From positions 1 to 57,960 of IMG/VR virus record IMGVR_UViG_3300037156_000027: a stretch of 57,960 bases of DNA; one strand, given 5' to 3'. The notes beneath the pieces were generated by a model. That model searched no databases. It was not told the DNA's origin and was given only the letters and a program-made list of their open reading frames with translations. Both the position numbers and the translations under genes were made by a program. This DNA is from a virus. How positions within the stretch are numbered: the first letter of the stretch is position 1; each line of letters opens with the position of its first letter. Below are positions 45,462 to 54,500 of this stretch, piece by piece.

Positions 45462-47042
45462 ATGCCAGAAGCCCTAAAACTTTTCCCCCTGCGCGGAAAT
45501 CCGGGAATAAAAAAAGACGGGACTGATACGGAGGGCGGCTATTGGTCGGACGGGAACTGGGTTCGTTTCTATCGCGGACTTCCTCGCTCTATGCTCGGCT
45601 ATCGTTCACTATCTGAGTCCTTTCCAGGCCCATCGCGTGGTCTGCTGGTCAATCCTATCGGCAACGGATATATCAATATATTTTCTGGTTCGGCGTCGAC
45701 ACTAACCGTCGGGCAATCCAATATAGGCGGTGTCGGCGCATTCCCAACGGATATTACGCCCTCAGGATTTGCGCCGAGTGCCAACAATGTCTGGCAGCTT
45801 GACAGCCTATTTAACGGAAGTGGCGGCGGATATGTCTCGATCTGCGCCCATGCGGCTCCAAATCTTGCGGACATAAGCAGTTCGGTTGCTGAGCCTATTT
45901 ATACCGGAAACATAAATGCCGCTGTTGCGCTTACCGCCTCCGTGAATGATGCGATGTCTCCTGCTGTGGTCAAGGTTTCCGGCGGCGTTATGGCGATGTC
46001 GCCATTTCTCGTTGCGTATGGAAGCGACGGACTTTTCATGTGGTCAAACTTGAATGATCCAACTGTGTTCCCTATAGCAAATGCTGCGAATGTTTGCGCG
46101 ACCAAGATTGTAAAAGGTCTTGTGATACGCGGGGGCAGCACCAATCCATCGGCGTTGCTGTGGTCGCTGGACAGCCTTATTCAGGTGTCGTTCGTTGGCA
46201 GCACGGCAATATGGAATTTTAATACGCTGTCCGATCAAAGCTCGATTCTTTCGTCGTCGGGCGTCGTGGAAATGGATGGTATTTATTATTGGGTTGGTAT
46301 TGATAGGTTTCTGACGTTCAATGGCGTTTTGAAGGAATTGCCGAATACGATGAATCTTGACTTCTTTTTTACCAATCTGAATTTCGCACAACGGCAGAAG
46401 GTTTTTGGATTCAAGGTTCCGCGATGGGGAGAAATATGGTTCTGTTTCCCGACGGGGACAAATACCGAATGCAATCATGCCGTGATTTATAATGTTCGTG
46501 AAGGATGCTGGTACGATACGCCGCTGCCCCTCGACGGTCGGTCCGCCGCAGCTTTCGCCCAGACATTCCCGTTCCCGATTATGGGATCGGCTTATGGAGT
46601 AACGCCGATAGGAAAGAGTTCGGGGACGGTTTATCCGCTGTATCAGCATGAATATGGATACGATAAAGTCAGGGGGCTTGATGATGACGCGATTGACTGC
46701 TGGATTTTGAGTTCGAGCTTGGCATTGGTGGGCGGCGGTTTAAGCTTGTGGAATAGTCCCGCTGCTGCGCCTGATGATTTATGGACTGAGCTTGCGTATT
46801 TGGAGCCGGATTTCAAGTTCAACAACAATCTCACCTTTACCGTTTATGGTCGTGAATACCCACAGGATGATGATGCCGTTTTAACAACGACGACCATCAC
46901 TAAGCAACCGATGAACAATAAATTTGATCTTCAGGTTCAGGCTCGTTATCTGAGATGGAAGATTTCTTCAAATGAAATGAATGGATATTTTATAATGGGT
47001 CAGCCGTTAATCAGCTATCGCCCCGGAGATAAATCACGATGA
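45462..47042 (+). CDS. Tail hub protein (beta-propeller, gp12/gp10-like)
   Basis: 526 residues. GYWSDGNWVRFYRGLPRSMLGYRSL at the N-terminus and repeated blade-like strings (MAMSPFLVAYGSDGLFMWSNLNDPT, GIYYWVGIDRFLTFNGVLKELP, EIWFCFPTG, AVIYNVREGCWYDTPLP) match the beta-propeller tail-hub family of podoviruses. It closes the connector before injection. Confidence 0.8.
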   Translation: MPEALKLFPLRGNPGIKKDGTDTEGGYWSDGNWVRFYRGLPRSMLGYRSLSESFPGPSRGLLVNPIGNGYINIFSGSASTLTVGQSNIGGVGAFPTDITPSGFAPSANNVWQLDSLFNGSGGGYVSICAHAAPNLADISSSVAEPIYTGNINAAVALTASVNDAMSPAVVKVSGGVMAMSPFLVAYGSDGLFMWSNLNDPTVFPIANAANVCATKIVKGLVIRGGSTNPSALLWSLDSLIQVSFVGSTAIWNFNTLSDQSSILSSSGVVEMDGIYYWVGIDRFLTFNGVLKELPNTMNLDFFFTNLNFAQRQKVFGFKVPRWGEIWFCFPTGTNTECNHAVIYNVREGCWYDTPLPLDGRSAAAFAQTFPFPIMGSAYGVTPIGKSSGTVYPLYQHEYGYDKVRGLDDDAIDCWILSSSLALVGGGLSLWNSPAAAPDDLWTELAYLEPDFKFNNNLTFTVYGREYPQDDDAVLTTTTITKQPMNNKFDLQVQARYLRWKISSNEMNGYFIMGQPLISYRPGDKSR

Positions 47043-47278
47043 TCGTCACCCCCACGCGCGACACGACATTCGAAGAATGGGCGGCGTCTCTGCGATTGTT
47101 GCGACCAGATATTGAAATCCAGCCCATGAATCCGTCTGAGAACGGATGGAAGGAATGGGGAAACCAAGTCGCACAGAGTCAATCCTGTCAAAAGTATTCC
47201 GTCCCGCGCACGGACGGGTTCGAGACATGGCAAAAATGGGTATTTGCGTTTATTCAGGCGTTTGGCACGAATGCTTGA
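47039..47278 (+). CDS. Small tail-region protein
   Basis: 79 residues: MIVTPTRDTTFEEWAASLRL and a Trp-rich end (FETWQKWVFAFIQAF). It overlaps the hub gene by 4 bases. Small proteins of this type sit after the hub in related phages. Unknown role. Confidence 0.6.
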   Translation: MIVTPTRDTTFEEWAASLRLLRPDIEIQPMNPSENGWKEWGNQVAQSQSCQKYSVPRTDGFETWQKWVFAFIQAFGTNA

Positions 47279-47374
47279 CTTTCCGCGATAATTTATCTAC
47301 ACTTCTCCAATCCCAAGCTTTGCAGGACTTTGCGTGCGAATAACGGGCGTTTTAACGGAACGCACGGTTTATTC

Positions 47375-47806
47375 ATGTCCTCGTACAGTTGGCGCATCGC
47401 CACCCAAGAAGATTTCCATAAAGTATATTCGTTAATCGTCAATTCCCCCGACGCGCCGCATTGGAACCTTGAACAGGTTCGTCGCCGCGTCAACATTCCG
47501 CTATTCCTTGAACAACTCATAATCTTTGAAAAGTCCAATAAAGCATGTGGTTTTTTAACCTACGCGCTAATGGACGGTCAATCCGCATGTCATCAATCGA
47601 CTGTCGGAACGCTTCCGGCTGACTGGCGTTCGGGGGATCAGTTGTGGGTGGTGGATTTTCTCGCGCATGGTGGTGACGGCGCGAAGATGTTCTCGAAACT
47701 CAAAGAAGATTTGCGCGATGCGCTGCAAGGGCCGGTGCGGTTCTTTCGGTTGAAGCACAAGCGTGTCAGACGGGCGTCAGTCATTAATGTGGAGCAAAAA
47801 TCATGA
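47375..47806 (+). CDS. HlyC-like toxin-activating lysine acyltransferase homologue
   Basis: 143 residues from the ATG at 47375 (a TTG at 47330 would add 15). SWRIATQEDFHKVYSLIVNSPDAPHW, ACGFLTYALMD, STVGTLPADWRSGDQLWVVDFLAH follow the RTX-toxin acyltransferase pattern (GD.LW..D). HlyC transfers fatty acyl groups from acyl carrier protein to lysines. In a phage tail module it may acylate a virion protein. The usual catalytic His cannot be assigned with certainty. Confidence 0.62.
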   Translation: MSSYSWRIATQEDFHKVYSLIVNSPDAPHWNLEQVRRRVNIPLFLEQLIIFEKSNKACGFLTYALMDGQSACHQSTVGTLPADWRSGDQLWVVDFLAHGGDGAKMFSKLKEDLRDALQGPVRFFRLKHKRVRRASVINVEQKS

Positions 47807-49149
47807 GCGGTGGTGGTCTTGGCGGTGTGCTGGGCGCGACTCTTGGAACGGTTGCTGGGGCAGCTCTCGCACCTGAAACGGGCGGTTTATCTCTTGCGAT
47901 TCCTATGGCTATGGGGGCAGCAGGAGGCGCATTTGGCGGCGGCGTTGGCTCTGCCGTAACGGGGCAAGGAAATCCTTGGTCGTCGGCTCTCAGCGGCGGC
48001 ATAGGCGGAGCGGCAAGCGGTTTGATGAGCGGCGCACTCTCTGGATTGATGGGCGGCGCAGACAGCGCGACATCAGCCGTTGGCGCAGATATGTCTGCGG
48101 GTGCAGGAGTTGATGCTTCTGGGGCTGGCGTACAGGCGGCGACGGGCGTAGATGCAGCGTCGGGCGCATTCCCATCGGGCGGCATGTCATATGCGCCGGG
48201 TTCGTTTCCATCGGGCGGTATGTCCACGCCCGCTGACTTTAGCGGGGCCTCAGGCTTCGGCGGGGCAGTTGCGCCTTCTGCCGATGCTGCCGCGCCATCA
48301 AGCGGCGGCGGTAGTTTAGGTGGCAATCCTTCCGCAACACCAACCCCTTATATGAATGCCAACGGTGCGCCGCTACCTCCTGCCGCAGCCAAGGATTCTG
48401 GTGGACTGAGTTCATATCTCCTACCCGCTGGCCTCGCGCTTGGTGCGGCTGGCGCGTTCATGCCGTCTGGCAGCAATCCGGTCAACACGTCGGCGGCAAC
48501 GGCGGCGCAGAACAACTTTAATCAGCCATTGCCTCAGTACAAATACACCAGCACCCAAGCGCCTCCCAGTGGCAGTTGGTACACTTATGGGCAGCGCCCA
48601 CAAGCCCCGATGATTACCAATACCGTTACACCCTTGAAGCACGGCGGCCTCGCAGGTTATGCGCGTGGCGGCATGGTTCCTGCCCTGCAAATCCCGATGT
48701 CGAAAATGCCTGTTCGCAAATTGGCGGATGGTGGATTGCCAATGAACGCCCCCATGCAGGCTCCCGCGCAGCCAGCGATGCTGCCTCGTCCGGCAGGGAT
48801 GCCTCAACCGCAAATGAAACCGAATCCAGCGCAACAGGCGGCGCAGTTCGCCATCGGTCAGAAGATCGGCGCAGCTGTACGTAAGCACATTCAAGGGAAA
48901 ACGCCCGATGGCATGGTTGCTGGCGGCGGCAAAGGGCAGGATGACGCGATTCCGGCGAAGTTGTCGCAAAACGAATACGTGGTTCCAGCGGATGTCACGT
49001 CGATGCTCGGCGACGGATCATCCAACGCTGGAGGCAAGGCTCTCGATCAAATGGTTCATGCCGTTCGCGCTCATAAAACGAGCAAAGGAGCGGGGTTTCC
49101 GCCAAAGGCTAAGGCTCCGACGGCATACATCAAAGGCAAAAAACCATGA
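47803..49149 (+). CDS. Gly-rich internal virion/ejection-type protein 1
   Basis: 448 residues. The first 260 residues are Gly/Ala/Ser with membrane-like stretches (GGVLGATLGTVAGAALAPETGG). The middle has HGGLAGYARGGM repeats, and the C-terminus VAGGGKGQDDAIPAKLSQNEYVVPADVTSMLGDGS is a motif found in many phage tail or ejection proteins. It probably enters the host membrane during DNA delivery. It overlaps both neighbours by 4 bases. Confidence 0.68.
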   Translation: MSGGGLGGVLGATLGTVAGAALAPETGGLSLAIPMAMGAAGGAFGGGVGSAVTGQGNPWSSALSGGIGGAASGLMSGALSGLMGGADSATSAVGADMSAGAGVDASGAGVQAATGVDAASGAFPSGGMSYAPGSFPSGGMSTPADFSGASGFGGAVAPSADAAAPSSGGGSLGGNPSATPTPYMNANGAPLPPAAAKDSGGLSSYLLPAGLALGAAGAFMPSGSNPVNTSAATAAQNNFNQPLPQYKYTSTQAPPSGSWYTYGQRPQAPMITNTVTPLKHGGLAGYARGGMVPALQIPMSKMPVRKLADGGLPMNAPMQAPAQPAMLPRPAGMPQPQMKPNPAQQAAQFAIGQKIGAAVRKHIQGKTPDGMVAGGGKGQDDAIPAKLSQNEYVVPADVTSMLGDGSSNAGGKALDQMVHAVRAHKTSKGAGFPPKAKAPTAYIKGKKP

Positions 49150-51560
49150 GCGGCGGCGGCGGAAATAGCGGCGGCGGCGGTTCGTCAGCTCCATCGAACA
49201 CGACTGCCAACAACACCGAAACCGTAATCAATCAGGTTCCACAGTACGAAGAGTCGTACATGAGCAACCTGCTCGGTCAAGCCGCGACCGAGGCTGCACA
49301 GCCATATCAGCAATTCCCCGGCCCGCAAGTGGCTGGATTTGATCCTCAGCAAACTCAGGCATTCCAGAATATTAGCAATCTGATTGGTAGCGGCGCGGCG
49401 GGTGCTGCCGGAACTGCTGCGACCGGACTTGCTACGGATGCTGGAAACACAGCAAGCGGTATTTCTGGTGCTGGCTCACCGTGGCTGACTGCAGCTGGGG
49501 CATACAACCCTGCTGCGGCGGCAGCACCTTATTCGATGGCATCAGCGGCAACAAATACGCCCCAAGGCATATCTGCGTTTATGTCGCCCTATTTGCAGAA
49601 TAATATTGCTGGACTTGAATCGGCGGCACATCAGAACTGGGATCAGTTTACTGCGCCCGGCGTGAATAATTCGTTCATAAGCGCAGGTCAGTCTGGATCA
49701 GGTCGAAATGAACAAGTTTTGGGGCAACAGGCAAATCTAGCGAATCAGTCGTTGACCGGACAGATTGCCGCTGCCGAGAACCAAGCATACACAACGGCTG
49801 GGAATCAGGCTGCATCTGCGGCATCGAACCTTAGTGGTCTTGGAAGTCTCGCCGGAACGGCGGCTGCATCCGAGGCGTCTAATCTGCAAAACATCGGGAC
49901 TGGACTTGGAAACCTCGCATTGACACAGGCGGGAGCGCAAGGCACGGCAGGGGCGAACCTAGCGAACGTTGCCAACACGGTTCAGAACACGGGCATCACT
50001 GGCGACGCGGCATTGCAGGCGTCTGGGCAAACACAGCAGAACCTCGCGCAGACGAACCTCAACGCGGCGATGACGAATTTCCAGAACCAGAACTTGTGGC
50101 CTGAGCAGCAGGCTGGGTTCATGAGCAATATTATTCATGGGTTGCCGTCTGCGGGGACATCCGCGACGACTTCGGCGCAAAGTCCTGCCACGACCAATCA
50201 GATCGGCAGCTTATCGCCATTGAGTTCATTGGCTGGTAGTTTTATCGGTGCCGGGGCGGCGCTCGGGCATAAACAGGGTGGGTTGATTAAAGGTTATGCG
50301 GATGGAGGGCAGGTTAATCCCGACGTTGATCCCGATAGCTTTGCCGCCAAGCACCCACAATACACCCCGACATATACGGGTCCGTCACCTATTACTGCGG
50401 CTGTGAATTATATGATGTCGCCCCATAATAGCAATCCCGCGCCCGGTGCAGCAGAAACACGGGCCTTTTTGTCATCTCTGTTCGGAGGAAATTCCGATCC
50501 ACAAGCACCCCCGATGCCATCCGGTGCTTCTGGCACATGGGATGCCCAACCCATTGACACCAGCAACGGCATTCCAATCAGCAGTAATGCGCCAATAAGC
50601 GATGCCATTAATCCGCCAAGCACAGCACAAATCGAAGCGGCAGCACAATCGGCAATGCCTCGGGGGTCTGGTGTCCCCGCCTCTGCCCTTAATCCTCCAT
50701 CGCCTTTGCCGCAAGCACCCGCCCCACCACAATCCAGCATAACTGGCTTGATGGGGCATAGCGATGCAATGCCGGCGCAGCAAACGCAAAGCTCCGGCGC
50801 ACCCTCTGACGGCAGCACAGACTATGAGCGCAACCTGAGCGCATCCATAATGACTCCCGCTCAATCGCGCAATTATCAGCTTCTGATGATGGCGAAGGGA
50901 TTCCTGACGCCAGCGCATTCCGGCGCGGAGGCTCTTGGTAACGCCATTGGGAATTATGGGCAGTCGGGAATGGAAGCGCATAAACTCCAAGTTCAGCAAC
51001 AAGAAGCCCTTGCTCGATTGGCGGACACAAAGGCGTATCGACAGGGTATGCTGCAAAACAAAGCGACACAGGTAGCTAATCAAGGGCAACATTGGAACGC
51101 CCAAACGCAAAGATGGGAAGATCAGAGCGGCACGGACACGGCTAAGGTTGGGATTTTACAGCAGAATGCAAATACCAACGCAGGTCGGCTTGCTGTGGCG
51201 CAACAGAACGCGAACACGGGCGCGGCGCGGGAACAGGCATACGCGAATATGACGGCTAGTTTTGGTGGCACGAAAATGTCGTTGGCGAGTATTGCCCAGA
51301 TACGCGATGAATCCACCGATCCGGCGCAAAAAGCGGCGGCGGATGCGGCTATCAATTCGGCATTGCAGCAATCTGTACATCCGGCGGCTACCGTTAATCA
51401 GGCGGGGCAAACGAGAGCGGCACCGTCTGTTGCCCCGGTTGCCCCGAAAATCCCATCATCTCTTGCTGGTATGAAGGGCGTTCAATATAGTCCGACACGG
51501 CAACAATACCGTGATGCTGATGGAAACAATTACGATGCAAGCGGAAACCCCGTTAAGTAG
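49146..51560 (+). CDS. Internal virion/ejection-type protein 2
   Basis: 804 residues. It starts with Gly/Ser repeats, then Gln/Asn/Ala-rich helices (QQANLANQSLTGQIAAAENQAYTTAG), the linker HKQGGLIKGYADGGQVNPD shared in type with its neighbour, and a Pro-rich part. A C-terminal region ends QQYRDADGNNYDASGN. Large low-complexity helical proteins between tail hub and a giant protein fit ejection proteins. Confidence 0.68.
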   Translation: MSGGGGNSGGGGSSAPSNTTANNTETVINQVPQYEESYMSNLLGQAATEAAQPYQQFPGPQVAGFDPQQTQAFQNISNLIGSGAAGAAGTAATGLATDAGNTASGISGAGSPWLTAAGAYNPAAAAAPYSMASAATNTPQGISAFMSPYLQNNIAGLESAAHQNWDQFTAPGVNNSFISAGQSGSGRNEQVLGQQANLANQSLTGQIAAAENQAYTTAGNQAASAASNLSGLGSLAGTAAASEASNLQNIGTGLGNLALTQAGAQGTAGANLANVANTVQNTGITGDAALQASGQTQQNLAQTNLNAAMTNFQNQNLWPEQQAGFMSNIIHGLPSAGTSATTSAQSPATTNQIGSLSPLSSLAGSFIGAGAALGHKQGGLIKGYADGGQVNPDVDPDSFAAKHPQYTPTYTGPSPITAAVNYMMSPHNSNPAPGAAETRAFLSSLFGGNSDPQAPPMPSGASGTWDAQPIDTSNGIPISSNAPISDAINPPSTAQIEAAAQSAMPRGSGVPASALNPPSPLPQAPAPPQSSITGLMGHSDAMPAQQTQSSGAPSDGSTDYERNLSASIMTPAQSRNYQLLMMAKGFLTPAHSGAEALGNAIGNYGQSGMEAHKLQVQQQEALARLADTKAYRQGMLQNKATQVANQGQHWNAQTQRWEDQSGTDTAKVGILQQNANTNAGRLAVAQQNANTGAAREQAYANMTASFGGTKMSLASIAQIRDESTDPAQKAAADAAINSALQQSVHPAATVNQAGQTRAAPSVAPVAPKIPSSLAGMKGVQYSPTRQQYRDADGNNYDASGNPVK

Positions 51561-51565
51561 GCGAT

Positions 51566-54500
51566 ATGGCGCAAGCAGAACAAGATGATTGGCAGCCAGT
51601 GTCATCATCGGCTCCGGTCGATGATTGGACGCCTGTTAGTGCTGCGCCTAAGGGCGAGGTCGATGATTGGACACCTGTTGGCGGTAATGCAGAAAAGACT
51701 TCTGTTGCCACACCCAAAGAAAAAGAACCCTCTGTCGCAGCCGATGTCGGAAAAGGCCTAATAACTGGCGGCATTAAGGGTGGCGCGAATCTTGCTGCAT
51801 CTGCCGCTGCGAATACAAACCCGATTACTGGCATCCCATTTGATGTTGCGATGGGAACAAAATATTTAGTTCCTGCCGTGGAAACGGGCGCGAAGTATCT
51901 GGCAAAAGACGTAATGGGAGACAAGGAATATAACGATTATGCTGCCAAATTTGTCCAAGAACATCCTGAGTTAGCGAAATATGATCCCGCGACATTGGCT
52001 GAGAAAATACCCTCTCCCGCAGATTTGGTGTCGAAGTTGGCAACCGCAGCCGGACACCCACTTCCAGAGCCGGAGACGGCGGCTGGTCGTATTGCCGAGG
52101 GAGTCCCTGAATTCGCGGGACTTGGTGGGTTGGGTGCATTAAAGGCAGCTATTCCCGCCGTGGGTTTTGTCACTGCTCCTGAAGTTGTTAAAGCCCTTGG
52201 TGGGAACGAGCAGGCGCAATTCTGGGGCGGTATCGCTGGCGCTGGTGCTGGCATGAAGGCTATGCCGCATGAAGCACCCAAGGTTGCCGAGGTTAAGCCC
52301 CCGACTGATGTGCCTCCCCCGCCATCTCCAACAGAACCAGAGCCCCCTTCTGCGGCCCCCACGGGCGCATCCGAGCGTTTTTCCCCAACCGATATGTCGG
52401 TCGTGCCTGACGCGCAAGGCTTCAACATCCACGACAGCCAAGGACTGCCTGTTGCCAGCGGGTTTGACAGTGCGGACGAGGCGCGACAACACATCGAAGA
52501 TATGGCCGCTGAGAAGAACCTGATTGAGCCGAATATCCCGCCGCTAGTTCCTCCGGTATTGCCAGAGGAAACGCCAGCCCCCATTGAATCGCCGCCTCCT
52601 GTTGAGCCGCCAGCAGCAGAGCCTGAGCCGCCTCCCGTTACCCCACCTGAACCTCCGCCTGTTGCGCCGGAGGACATTCAGAAACACGCGGCGCACATGC
52701 AAAGCACGATTGCTGACATCCTGAAAAGTAATGGCTTGCCGGATGTGTCAAAGGAAGCTGCGGCGGAACAGTCGAGAAACATCCAAACGGCGATGCAGAA
52801 TGCGCCTGAGCGGACGCCGAATGTGCCGTTTCCAGCGAGTTACGATGAGCCGGAACTGACGGCAAAGCAGATCAAAAACCTGCCAACGCAGGCAGGGATT
52901 AACAAAAGTCAGGCCGCCAAGACCAAAAACATACCGCCGCCGAACAATATCTTTGAGAGCATCGCCCAAGCTGGCGGACTGAAGGATGAGGGGAATTGGC
53001 TTAAAAACGCCGATATGCGGAATATCAGAACCCCCAATTATGGGCGGCTCTATAATCCAAAGGGCATGTCTTACGATGACGCATTGCAACATGCGATGGA
53101 TAAGGGCTGGATTAACCCAGAAACAGACAATAATAACCCATCGCAATCAGTCCACCAGAACCTGTTTGATGCCCTTGAACGGGAGAACGACAAGCCTACT
53201 CGAAAGCGCGGCATTACCGATGAAGATGCTTATGCACAGCGTTATGGCACAGAACCGGATGAGACGCCATTAGCGCATGAGACGGAAACTGCGGCAAAAG
53301 ATTTCTCGCCAGACAATGAGCTTGAACGGGAATTGATGCAGGCGCATTATCCAGATGAGGATGACCTACCGCCTTATGACAGGGAGCATGAAAATGACCA
53401 AGGAGCGCCTAGCGAGGTTGCGCCGAAGGCTGGTGAAGCTGTTCAAGATCAAGGACGACCTGCGCTTGCCGGAGAGCCTGCGCGTGAGGGGACAAAAGTA
53501 TTACCTAGCAGTGAAAGCGGAACTGGACGCGCACAAGCAGAGGAATTCACCAACGAAGGCAACCAAGCCGTAATCCCGGGCGCGGAACGTATCACTGACC
53601 GCCAACTGCAAGAACGCCAGATGGAGGGCGGCTCGAAAGCTAAGGTTGCTCAGAAGCCAGCCGATGAGGGATTGTTCGATGTGGCTGGGCGTGGACAGGG
53701 GGATTTGCTTGCTCAGGAAGAGCTGGGAGAACACGGCGAACCGGGTAAATTCCAATCTGATCGTGCGATGTTCGACCGATTCACGCAAGGCAAGGCTGGC
53801 GAGGATATGCATAACGCTATCCGCGATTATCTGATTGGGCGCGGAAAAGAAACCGGCAATGAGCATTTGGTAATTTACGATTCTCGCACAAAGAGTGTGA
53901 TGGAATCCGGCACAAGTGGGCAAAACAATAAGGTTTCATTTTCACCAGAAGTTAAAAAACTAATTAACGATCCCAATAACGATTTGGCGATTCACCACAA
54001 TCACCCGGCTGACAGGGCGTTAAGCAATAAGGATTTGCAGTCCCTTGCTGGAAGAGGGGTCGGTTCTATTGTGGCGCACACACATGATGGGAATTTTTCT
54101 TCTGCAACACTTTCTGGTAAGGCGAGAGAATTTTTCCATAGCATCCCTCAAGTGTGGGCGCTTTCCCACCTTAGAACAATAGGGGATAGCACGTTTTCTG
54201 CTGTCCATGAATTCCTAGAAAGAGGGATTAATCGCGGTATTTTATCAAAGGAAGATGCTGTTGGTGCCGAAAGAGACATTGCAAATCGCAGCCTAGATCG
54301 CGCAGGAATTATTCAATACTCCACGTCACACAATATGGAAGGCAATAAGGACTTTCATGAATTTGTTGAGAATGCTATAAAACAAGGGGCTAAATCTGCA
54401 CAGAATGCCGCTGATGCTGCTGGTCTGAAATTAGGGAGAATGAAAAATGGCGAATCTGGACAAAGAGGTGTGGGGACTGATCGACTTGCCCGATCCCCCG

